DNA from: Planctomycetota bacterium
GTDB lineage: Bacteria; Planctomycetota; J058; JAJDCQ01
Direction of reading: 5' to 3'
Length of the DNA stretch: 64,000 bases
Assembly (NCBI GenBank): GCA_029260755.1
Contig: JAJDCQ010000256.1
Span: 1 to 64,000 of the forward strand
Shown here: positions 55,226-63,500 of the stretch, in pieces
How positions within the stretch are numbered: the stretch's first letter is position 1
Layout: every line of letters starts with the position of its first letter
Made by a program: the position numbers and the translations under genes
The notes under the pieces: model-generated
Databases searched by the model: none
Seen by the model: the letters and a program-made list of their open reading frames with translations, nothing else
Told to the model about the DNA's origin: nothing

Positions 55226-55641
55226 CAGTAGAGCTTCGCCTTCGCGTCGTCGGTCTCGGTTCCGGTCGAGGCTTCGAGCAGCTCCGGTTCCCTCGTCCGC
55301 GGCGGCTCGGGGGCCGTCGGTGGCGGCGCCCGTAAGGGAGCCGGCTCGGACCGGGTGAGCCAGTCCCCGATGTCGTCGACCGCCTCGATGATCGCGCCCG
55401 GGACGGTGACCGGAAGCAAGACCGTGTCGGCGGTGAGCGAGAGGGGCAGGTCGGCAATGAAAAGAGGAGTCACCGCGGACTTGCAGCCCGGATTGGCGAT
55501 CACGTGAACGTCGGTCCGGACGCCGCTGTACACCTCGAGGTCGAAGAGGTTGCGGTGGCGCATGCTGCCGACGGTGCCGCAGCCGGTGCTGACACCGATC
55601 AGGACGAGGGTTGCGGCGGCGATCGGGATGAAGCGTGACAT
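55225..55641 (-). CDS. YceK/YidQ-like lipoprotein (138 aa)
   Basis: Lipobox IGVSTGC (Cys about 21) followed by GTVGSMRHRNLFDLEVYSGVRTDV and PLFIADLPLSLTADTVLLPVTVPG, matching the YceK/YidQ (DUF1375) pattern of Gly-Thr-rich start, YxGvrxD and FLADLPlSlvaDTvllP. The function of these outer-membrane lipoproteins is not established. Start ATG 55641 opens the signal peptide. The C-terminal 45 residues are a Pro/Glu-rich extension beyond the usual family end. Confidence 0.78.
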   Translation of the reverse strand: MSRFIPIAAATLVLIGVSTGCGTVGSMRHRNLFDLEVYSGVRTDVHVIANPGCKSAVTPLFIADLPLSLTADTVLLPVTVPGAIIEAVDDIGDWLTRSEPAPLRAPPPTAPEPPRTREPELLEASTGTETDDAKAKLY

Positions 55642-55778
55642 GTCGAATTCCCCCCAGGTCGAGTGGTCGCGCCAGCCCGACGCAACGGGCGTGCCCAACC
55701 GGCGTCGACCGCGCCACGGTCGACGGGACGGAGCGACTCGCCCTTTACCTCGTCGTCTCGAGGCCTCAAGATGGATGA

Positions 55779-55794
55779 CAGGGGGTCCCCCCTG
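55779..55794. promoter_or_regulatory. Symmetric CAGGGGG-TC-CCCCCTG site
   Basis: Perfect 7-bp inverted arms around TC in the 238-nt region between the divergent YceK-like and kinase-cyclase genes. Candidate operator or hairpin; evidence is symmetry and position only. Confidence 0.3.
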
Positions 55795-55879
55795 ATCCAC
55801 GGTGCCCGTGTCGCGGCGTCTCGTCCTTCGTGGCGGCCCGCGGCCGGCTCGCCTCACCCGCCCGGGGAGGGCCGAACCC

Positions 55880-58879
55880 GTGTCCGATCCCGCCGCACTC
55901 CGCGACCTCCGTCGGATGCTCACGAAGGACCGGGCCGTTCCCGAGGTCATCGGCCCCTGGCGGGTGGGCGAGGAGATCGGCCGCGGCGGCTTCGGCACGG
56001 TCCACCGGGTCCACCACGTCCGCCTCGGACGCGAGGGCGCTCTCAAGCTCTACGGGCCCGTCACCAAGGCGACCGACGCGGGCCGCAAGCGGTTCCGGCG
56101 TGGCTGCGTCCTCGCCGCTGGCTGGGACCATCCCCATCTGCTCCGGGTGCTCGACGGCGGCATCCACGAGAACCGGCCCTGGATCGTGACCGAGCTCGTC
56201 GCCGGCCACGACCTGCTCGTCGAGGTGCGTGACCACGGCCGCCTCCCGCTGCCCCGGGTTCGCGAGGTCGTCCTCGCCGTCGTCCGCGCGCTCGGCTATC
56301 TCCACGCCCAGGACGTCGTCCATCGCGACGTCAAGCCGAGCAACGTCCTCTGCGGCGACGACGGCGCCGTTCGTCTCGGCGACTTCGACCTCGCGCGGTC
56401 GCTCGAGCCCGACGATCCCGAGGCGAGCGAGCTCACGGCCGCCGGCGCCGCGATCGGGACGGCCGCCTACATGGCGCCCGAGGTGTTTCGCGGCGCCGAC
56501 CCCGATCCGAAGGCCGACGTCTGGGCGCTGGGCGTCCTCTGGTACGAGCTGCTCGCGGGCGAGCCGGCTTACGGCCGCGGCGCCTTCCACGACGTCTACC
56601 GCGCGATCGAGGCCGACGCCGCCGCGCCGATCGCCGACCTGCGCGGCGATCTCGACCTCGCCGAGGCGACGCTCGTCATGCGGCTGATGGCGCACGACCC
56701 CGCGCGGCGTCCGACCGACATGAGGCAGGTCGAGTCGATCCTCGCGCCGCTCCTCCCGCCGCCGGCCCGTCCGAAGCTTCCGCCGCCGACTCCCCGTCGT
56801 TCGGCGCGGGTGACGGCGACGCGGGCGGCGACGGCGGGCGAGGACGCGACCGAGTCGGGCAAGGTGCTGAGCGCGCCGGTTCCCGATCCCGAGACCCGTC
56901 CGGCGACCGCGGCGCTGGCGAGCCCTTCGGCGCTCGGCATGGCTCCGGCTCCCAGGGCTCCCGTGGCGCCGACTCCGACCCGGACTCCGACCCCCGCTCC
57001 GGGCTTCCCCTCTCGGGGAGCTTCACCGTCCGCGTCCGCGTCCGCCTCGCCGGCGCGGGCGCCGCGTTGGCCGCTTCACATCGTCGCCGCCCTGGCCGTC
57101 GTCGCGCTGCTCGTTCCGGTCGCGGTCTTCGTCGCCGGCACGCTCGACGCGCCGGGCGTCGCGACGCGTCTCCCCGCGTCCGCGGCCGACGCTCTGAGGG
57201 GGGCGCCCGCCGCGGTCTCCTCGCCTCGGGTGGCGGGCGCGTCGGGGTCTGGCGGAGTCGCGGAGGAGCGGGCCGTCGTGCCGGCGCGGGGCGTCCGGCC
57301 CTCGCTCTTCCCGGCGCGCCGCGAGCGCGGCGACGCCGGTCCCGAGACGCCGACCGACGACCCGGCCGCGCGCGCCCTCGCCGCGACCGTCGCCGGCGCG
57401 CTCGAGCGCTGGGATGTCGGGGCGGCGCGCCGGGCCCTCGCCGAGACCGAGAACGACGAGGCGCTCTCGCGCGATCACGCGCGGTGGAGCCTGATCGTCT
57501 CGGACCTCGATGCGATCGCGGCCGCGGCGGTCGGCAACTTCGGCCGGTCCGACGAGGTCGGCGTCGCGATCGAGTCGGGCGGCGCGGGCGTCGCGGCGCT
57601 CACCACTCTCGAGCTCGGCGAGATCGATCGCCTCTTCGGGATCGATCCCGGCTGTCCTCCGGAGACCGCCCTTCGGCGTCGGGTGACCCTCTGGGCGATC
57701 CTCGGCGGCGAGGCGGCGGCGGTCGATCCCGACGCGCTCGCCCTCGGTCGCGCCGCGCGCGAGGCGGGCGTCCACACCGATCACCTCTCGGCCGTCCGGC
57801 GACTGATGCCGCGGCCGCCCGGCGACGACGCGCAGCGCGCCCTCGCGTCGGCTCTCGACTGGCTCGCCCGCCATCAGGAGGCGAGCGGAGCGTGGAGCGT
57901 GGACGGCTGGTTCGCGCGCTGCGCCGTCGCCGACGCGTGCGCCGCCCCGAGCGGCGTCACGACGTGGGAGCGGGGCGACGCGCGGTTCGACGTCGGCGTG
58001 AGCGCGCTCGCGACGCAGGCGTTCCTCGCGGCCGGCCGCGACCCGCGCGCCGGCGATGACGCCGAGGCGCTCGCCGCCGCGCTCGGGTGGCTGCTCGAGC
58101 GGCAGCACTTCAGCGGCGCGATCGGCGTCGACGACGCCGACGGGGCGAGCCTCTACGGACACGCCCTCAGCACGGCCGCGCTCGCGCGCGCGCTCGCGCT
58201 CACCGACGCGCCCGAGCTCGTCGGTCCGACCGATCGGGCGCTCGCGTTCGCCGCCGCGCGACGCGATCCCGATGGCGGGTGGGGCGAGGGGGAGAGCAGC
58301 GACGTTCATCTCACCGCGCTCATGGCGATCGCGATCGACGAGGGGCGCCGCGCCGGTCGAACCGTTCCGGCGAGCGCCCTCACGGGCGCGCGCGGATTCG
58401 TCGAGCGGATGACCGATGCCGAGGGGCGCGTCGGCTATCGGGTCCGCGGCGAGGGCGCGCCGCACGCTCCGTTCGACCCGGGCGCCTTCCGTCGAGGTCC
58501 GACCCTCGTCGCGGCGGGGCTGCGCGTGCTGCGCCGCACCGGCGAACCGAGCTCGAGCGACGCGAGCCGCCGCGCCGTCGCGCGGCTCCTCGCCGAGCCT
58601 CCGGCCTGGCCGTTCGCGGGCGACGCCCGCTCGGTGGACCTCGTCCACTGGCACCACGGCACGGCCGCGATCGCGGCGGGCGACGACGACGAGGCCTGGT
58701 CGGTCTGGCGCGGCGCGCTCGTCCGCGCGCTCGCCGCCCGGCAACGGACAGACGGCGATGCGTCGGGGAGCTGGGAGCCGGCCGGCGCCTGGTGCGCCGC
58801 GGGCGGGCGGGTCTACGCGACCGCCATCAACGCGCTCACCCTCGCGATCGTGGTCGAGCGGGACGCCGCCAGCCGCTGA
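55880..58879 (+). CDS. Membrane Ser/Thr kinase fused to a terpenoid-cyclase-like alpha/alpha domain (999 aa)
   Basis: Kinase: GRGGFG (about 34-39), [15 protein letters not shown] (about 148), DFD in place of DFG (LGDFDLARSL, about 168), MAPEV. Pro-rich segment, membrane helix at about 397-421 (IVAALAVVALLVPVAVFVAG). A helical region (about 490-640), then from about 654 an alpha/alpha-barrel with prenyltransferase/squalene-oxidase-type repeats (ALDWLARHQEASGAWSVDGW, ALGWLLERQHFSGAIGVDDAD, ARRDPDGGWGEGESSDVHLTA, YATAINALTLAI). The cyclase DxDD acid motif is not seen, so a binding role outside the cell is more likely than terpene cyclisation. Start GTG 55880 has GGGGAGG 9 nt upstream, better than the ORF-track start at 55802. 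Confidence 0.86.
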   Translation: MSDPAALRDLRRMLTKDRAVPEVIGPWRVGEEIGRGGFGTVHRVHHVRLGREGALKLYGPVTKATDAGRKRFRRGCVLAAGWDHPHLLRVLDGGIHENRPWIVTELVAGHDLLVEVRDHGRLPLPRVREVVLAVVRALGYLHAQDVVHRDVKPSNVLCGDDGAVRLGDFDLARSLEPDDPEASELTAAGAAIGTAAYMAPEVFRGADPDPKADVWALGVLWYELLAGEPAYGRGAFHDVYRAIEADAAAPIADLRGDLDLAEATLVMRLMAHDPARRPTDMRQVESILAPLLPPPARPKLPPPTPRRSARVTATRAATAGEDATESGKVLSAPVPDPETRPATAALASPSALGMAPAPRAPVAPTPTRTPTPAPGFPSRGASPSASASASPARAPRWPLHIVAALAVVALLVPVAVFVAGTLDAPGVATRLPASAADALRGAPAAVSSPRVAGASGSGGVAEERAVVPARGVRPSLFPARRERGDAGPETPTDDPAARALAATVAGALERWDVGAARRALAETENDEALSRDHARWSLIVSDLDAIAAAAVGNFGRSDEVGVAIESGGAGVAALTTLELGEIDRLFGIDPGCPPETALRRRVTLWAILGGEAAAVDPDALALGRAAREAGVHTDHLSAVRRLMPRPPGDDAQRALASALDWLARHQEASGAWSVDGWFARCAVADACAAPSGVTTWERGDARFDVGVSALATQAFLAAGRDPRAGDDAEALAAALGWLLERQHFSGAIGVDDADGASLYGHALSTAALARALALTDAPELVGPTDRALAFAAARRDPDGGWGEGESSDVHLTALMAIAIDEGRRAGRTVPASALTGARGFVERMTDAEGRVGYRVRGEGAPHAPFDPGAFRRGPTLVAAGLRVLRRTGEPSSSDASRRAVARLLAEPPAWPFAGDARSVDLVHWHHGTAAIAAGDDDEAWSVWRGALVRALAARQRTDGDASGSWEPAGAWCAAGGRVYATAINALTLAIVVERDAASR

Positions 58880-59224
58880 CGGGCGGCGGGTGGCCGTGTT
58901 CCAGGAACGGAGAAATCTCGCCCAAAGGCCGCAAAGGGAGCTCCCTCCGAGTGCGATGCCCTCGCGCGGTCGCGCCTCCTGTTGGGTTTGGTTGATTGGC
59001 GGTTCGAGTCGCGGGGCGATGGGCGCGTTCCGCGCGAGCCCTGCGGTCTTTGCGCCCTTGCGCCTTTTCGCGAGGTTGCGCTTCCGTTCCCGAATTCGGG
59101 GGATGAGCCCGATCCGAGACGCATCGCCACCCGATCCGACGATCAGCTGGAGACTTGCGGCATCCGCGACGTCGGGCAGGGCGTTTGCGAAACCTCCCGT
59201 CGCGAGACGAGAAGGAGGCGACCC
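58880..59224. other. Intergenic region with repeat, no gene seen
   Basis: This 345-nt stretch between the kinase and the zinc-ribbon protein gene holds the GCAAAGGC-family inverted repeat (58899-59092). No coding sequence is supported. The right end carries the SD AAGGAGG for ATG 59225. Confidence 0.6.
58899..59092. repeat. Inverted repeat, GCAAAGGC family (copy 2, diverged)
   Basis: Left arm (58899-58941) TTCCAGGAACGGAGAAATCT then CGCCCAAAGGCCGCAAAGGG. Right arm (about 59041-59092) reverse-complements to GGAACGGAAGCGCAACCTCG then CGAAAAGGCGCAAGGGCGCAAAGACC. It shares the outer TTCCnGGAACnnACGGA and the inner AAAGG/GCAAAGG units with the copy at 14505-14640, but is more degenerate and has a longer centre. 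Confidence 0.7.
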
Positions 59225-59947
59225 ATGTCCGCGAACTCGGCCCGGATGAAGAGTGAACGCAAGGCGAAGGCGAGAGCGAAGGCCAAGCGGAAGAAGGCGA
59301 AGAGCGGCGGCGAGAAGGTCGTCGTCACCTGCTACTGCGGCAAGAAGTATCGCGTCTCCGCGAAGCGGATCGGGACGAGCTTCGACTGCCGCCTCTGCGC
59401 CCGCGACGTCTTCGTCGAGCAGCAAGAGAACGTCTCGATCCGGACCCGCGCCGCGGTCCTGAACGAGCTCGGCATCGACCTCGACGCCGCCGACGAGACC
59501 TACCAGAACGAGCGCGCCCACAGCACCCGCCGTCGCCGCGAGAAGGTCGAGGCGACGGTCCGGGTCGACCCCGGCTCGCAGTACCGCTGCACCGAGTGTG
59601 GCGAGAACGTCGAGGAGCCCGGACGGGCCTACACCGAGGACGGCCTCGTCTGCGAGGACTGCCAGGCCGCCGCCGTGATCCACATCGATGAGGCGAGCCG
59701 CGCCGCCGCTGCCGGCGAAGCGGCGCCCGCCCGCCGGAAGCCCGGACAGGTCGCCGCCGAGACCGATCATCGAAGCGTCGGAACGGCCAAGGCGAAGGGC
59801 GCCGGAATGGCCGCCATCTGCTTCCTCGGCTTCAGCGGCCTCGGCGGCCTCGCCGTCGGCGGCACCGTCGCGACCCTGATCGCCCCGGCCGCGCTCGCCG
59901 CGGTCGCGGGATGGCTCGTCTACGGGCAGAACCGCCCGAGCGCCTGA
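59225..59947 (+). CDS. Zinc-ribbon membrane protein, unknown role (240 aa)
   Basis: Very Lys/Arg/Ala-rich head (MKSERKAKARAKAKRKKAK), then two zinc-ribbon-like modules: TCYCGKKYRVSAKRIG...CRLC (about 36-60) and YRCTECGENVEEPGRAYTEDGLVCEDC (about 119-146). The C-terminus has two hydrophobic helices (AAICFLGFSGLGGLAVGGTVATL, APAALAAVAGWLVYG) forming a hairpin anchor. The basic head could bind nucleic acid or acidic lipid. No family recognised. SD AAGGAGG before ATG 59225. Confidence 0.75.
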   Translation: MSANSARMKSERKAKARAKAKRKKAKSGGEKVVVTCYCGKKYRVSAKRIGTSFDCRLCARDVFVEQQENVSIRTRAAVLNELGIDLDAADETYQNERAHSTRRRREKVEATVRVDPGSQYRCTECGENVEEPGRAYTEDGLVCEDCQAAAVIHIDEASRAAAAGEAAPARRKPGQVAAETDHRSVGTAKAKGAGMAAICFLGFSGLGGLAVGGTVATLIAPAALAAVAGWLVYGQNRPSA

Positions 59948-59967
59948 GACCCGCCCAACTTTCTCCG

Positions 59968-59997
59968 TTGACTCCGACCCACCCCGGTCAATAGGTA
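59968..59997 (+). promoter_or_regulatory. Candidate promoter of the sigma/macroglobulin operon
   Basis: TTGACT (59968-59973), 18-nt spacer, TAGGTA (59992-59997). The -35 is nearly consensus. Start near 60004 gives a short leader containing the SD (GGGGGAGGAACGGAG) before GTG 60022. Confidence 0.45.
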
Positions 59998-60021
59998 GTG
60001 AAGGGGGAGGAACGGAGTCCG

Positions 60022-60579
60022 GTGACGACCACGACGTCGGATCAGATCCTGGAACGAGTCCGCGGCGGCGAGATCGACGCCTATGCGGAGATCGTTCGTG
60101 ATCACCAGTCGGATGTTCGGCGGGTGGTCGCGTGCGCGCTGCGGGACATCGCGGCGAGCGAGGAGCTGGTCCAGCAGGTCTTCATCGACGCCTACCTCCA
60201 GCTCGACCGCTTCGAGGCGGGACGCGATCTCGGCGCCTGGCTGCGGGGCATCGCCCGCAACAAGGTGCGCGAGGAGCTCCGCCGCCGAGGCCGGGAGGAC
60301 CGCCGGATGGAGGCGTATCGCCATCATCTGGAGGCCCGCCTGGCCGACGACGAAGCGGCCGAGCGTCACGACGACGACCTCCGGACGGCCCTCCTCGCCT
60401 GTCGAGAGGGGCTGACCGAGCCGACCCGCCGGGCGCTCGATCTGCGTTACGAGAAGGCGATGGCGTTCGCGGAGATCGCGGACGCCATCGACCGGACCGT
60501 CGCGGCGACCCGGCAGCTGCTGCAGCGGGCGCGCCTGTCGCTCCGCGAATGCATCGAGGGAAGGCTGGCCCAGTCGTGA
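60022..60579 (+). CDS. ECF RNA polymerase sigma factor (185 aa)
   Basis: Region 2 (YAEIVRDHQSDVRRVVACALRDIAASEELVQQVFIDAYLQLDRF, then GAWLRGIARNKVREELRRRGRE) and region 4 (LTEPTRRALDLRYEKAMAFAEIADAIDRTVAATRQLLQRARLSLREC) are complete. GTG 60022 was preferred because the purine-rich SD (GGAACGGAG) ends 4 nt before it; GTG 59998 is the ORF-track alternative. Its stop overlaps the macroglobulin-fusion gene by 4 nt (GTGA), making that protein its likely membrane partner. Confidence 0.88.
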   Translation: MTTTTSDQILERVRGGEIDAYAEIVRDHQSDVRRVVACALRDIAASEELVQQVFIDAYLQLDRFEAGRDLGAWLRGIARNKVREELRRRGREDRRMEAYRHHLEARLADDEAAERHDDDLRTALLACREGLTEPTRRALDLRYEKAMAFAEIADAIDRTVAATRQLLQRARLSLRECIEGRLAQS

Positions 60580-63500
60580 CGCGCGTCTCCGAGCTCACCC
60601 TTCGCCTCCTGGATGACGAGCTGACGGACGAGGAGCTCACCGAGCTCCTCCGGCTCGTCGACGACGACCCCGACGCCCGCGCCGAGCACCTGGCCCTGAT
60701 GGACCAGGAGGCAGCTCTCCGCGGGCTCCAGTCGGGACGCGACCTGGCCGCCCCGACCCTCGAGCTCATCCGTGATCGGATGCAGACGCGGGTCGAGGAG
60801 GGCGTCATGGCCGCGGTGAAGCGCGAAGCGCATCGAGCGAAGGGTATCGACATGGAAGAATCGACGAGAGCGGCCGAGCCGAACATCGGATGGATCGGCG
60901 GGAAGCGCTTCTGGGGCATCGCGGCGGCCGCCGCCGCGCTGCTGATCGCGACGACGATCGGGTGGACCGTCTCGGTCCAGTCGCGCACGGCGCCGAGCGC
61001 CGAGGCCGTCCTCTACGGCCAGTGGGAGCTGACCCCCGAGGGCGCCGCCGCCTACCGCGTGCTCGTCCGCGACGGCCGGACCGGCGAGCCGGCGGCCGGC
61101 GCCACGGTCGACGTGGCGCTCGTCGACGAGGACGGGCGGACGGTCTGGCAGGCCGAGGCGACCACCGACGCCGATGGCGTCGCGCCGGTCGAGGGCGAGC
61201 TGCCGGCCGACCTGCCCGAGGGCAGCTACACGATCTCGGTCGACGCGCGTTCGGGTCTCGGCGCGGTCGGGCTGCAGCGCTCGGTCAGAGTCGACCGCTC
61301 GTTCCGCGTCATGGTGAGCACCGACAAGCCGCTGTATCAGCCCGGCCAGACGATCCGGATGCGATCGCTCGCCCTCGCCACCGCCGATGGCAAGCCGGCG
61401 GGCGGCCGGAGCGTCACCTTCGAGGTGCGTGACGCGAAGGGCAACAAGGTCTTCAAGAAGCTGGTCGAGACGTCCGACTTCGGGATCGCGGCGGCCGACT
61501 TCCAGCTCGCCGACCAGGTCAACATGGGCGACTACGTCGTCACCGCGATCCTCGACGACGTCAGCCAGGAGCGACAGGTCACCGTCGACCGGTACCGGCT
61601 GCCCAAGTACAAGGTCGAGCTGACGACCGAGAAGAGCTACTACGCGCCGGGCGAGACGATGCGTGGCGAGCTGAGCGCCCGCTACACGTTCGGCGAGCCG
61701 GTCGCCGGGGCGCGCGTCGAGATCGTCGCCCAGGCGATGATCGAGCGGCTGCGCACGTTCGCGAAGATCGAGGGCACGACGGACCGCGACGGGCGCCTGC
61801 CGTTCGAGGTGCAGCTCTCCGACGCGTTCGTCGGCATCCCGCTCCGGCAAGGTGACGCGTTCTGCTCGCTCCAGGCGACCGTCGTCGACGGCGCGGGCGA
61901 CGAGCAGGTCAAGACGACCGACCGCACCGTCACGAACCGACCGATCCGGATCGACGTCGTCCCCGAGAGCGGCGAGCTCGTCCACGGGGTGGAGAACGTC
62001 CTCTACGTCGTCACGAGCTACCCCGACGGACGGCCGGCGAAGACGACGCTGCGGTTCGGCCACGTCGATGGAAGCGTCGAGACGGACGACTCGGGCATCG
62101 CGCGGGTCGCGGCCCGCCCGATGGCCGGCTTCTTCGACATCGTCGTCCACGCCGAGGATGCCAAGGGAGTCCGCGCCGACCACGAGCTGCGCCTCCAGAC
62201 CGGGCCACAGCGCTCGGAGGCGCTCCTGCTCCGGACCGACCGGGCGATCTACCGGACCGGCGACACGCTCGAGCTGAGCGTCCTCACCGGGACGAAGACG
62301 GGGCGGGTGTTCGTCGACGTCGTCAAGGCGGGCCGCACCCAGCTCATGCGCGGCCTCGACGTCGTGGACGGCGCGGCGACGCTTCCGATCGACCTGCCGG
62401 CCGACCTGGCCGGGACGCTCCAGATCCACGCCTACCGGCTGCTCCCCACCGGCGAGATCGTCGGCGACACCCGCCTGATCCAGGTGACGACGGCGGACCA
62501 GATTCGAATCCAGGCGAGCCTCGACCGCGAGACCTATCGACCGGGCGAGAAGGCGGTCCTCGACCTCCTCGTCACGCGCGGCCCGGTCGACGTCCCCACG
62601 GCGGCGGCCCTGTCGCTGTCGGGCGTCGATGAGGCGGTGTTCGCGCTCCAGGAGATGCGGCCCGGCCTCGAGCGGGTCTACTTCGCGCTGCAGGAGGAGT
62701 TGCTGACGCCGCGCTTCGAGATCCACGCCCACGGCACGCTCTCGCACGCGCTCCATCAGTCGCTGAGCGGACCGAACGGACCCGGCTCGGAGACCGGCGG
62801 CGGCGCCGAGCCGTCGGACTCGGTCGACGAGAACCTCGTCCTCTTCGCGGCCGCCGGCGAGGCCGGCGCGCCCGGCGCGTCCTACGGCGAGACGTTCGCC
62901 GACCGCGACGAGCGCTTCCGGGAGGAGGCCCGCGACCAGGCCAACACCGTCGTCGGCGCGCTCTCCGTGACGCCCTCGGTCCTCTTCCTGTTGCTGTTGC
63001 TGCCGCTTCAGCTCTACGGCCTCGCGCGCCTGGTTCGCCGCGATCCGATCCGCGAGGGCCGCGCCGGCGATCAGCGCGACGAGCTCCGTCGCGCGCTCGG
63101 CTCGCTCGGCCGCCGCTGGGTCGCCGCGATCTACGTGCCGATGGGGGTGACCTTCCTCGCGGCGCTGATCTTCCGCCGGCAGGAGGTGCTCATCCTCGGC
63201 ACGTTCGTCGCCGCGAACGTGGCGGCGCTGCTCGGGCTCGCCCACGGCAGCTGGCGCGCCCGGGGCGCTCCGGCGAGCCGCGAGGTGCCGCAGCTCCGCC
63301 GCCTCCTGTGGCTGCCGACGATCGCCTTCCCGATCGGCGTCGGGGCGCTGTTCGCGCTCGGCGCGGCGGCCAACTCGTGGCCGCGCCTGATCGACGAGGG
63401 CACGGCGATTCTCCTCACGATCGCCCTGATCGCGAGCGCGATCACGACGACCGGCGCCCTGGCGGTGGCGAACCGCTGCGCGATCGCGAAGACCTCGGCC

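Noticed and set aside
57840-58870. Active squalene-hopene or terpene cyclase
   Set aside because: Fold-type repeats are present, but the acidic DxDD motif is not seen and the domain is on the outer side of a kinase.
60447-63245. 932-aa minus-strand ORF at the right end
   Set aside because: Antisense to the macroglobulin fusion, which the ORF track omits because it runs off the window. The plus frame has repeated macroglobulin motifs.
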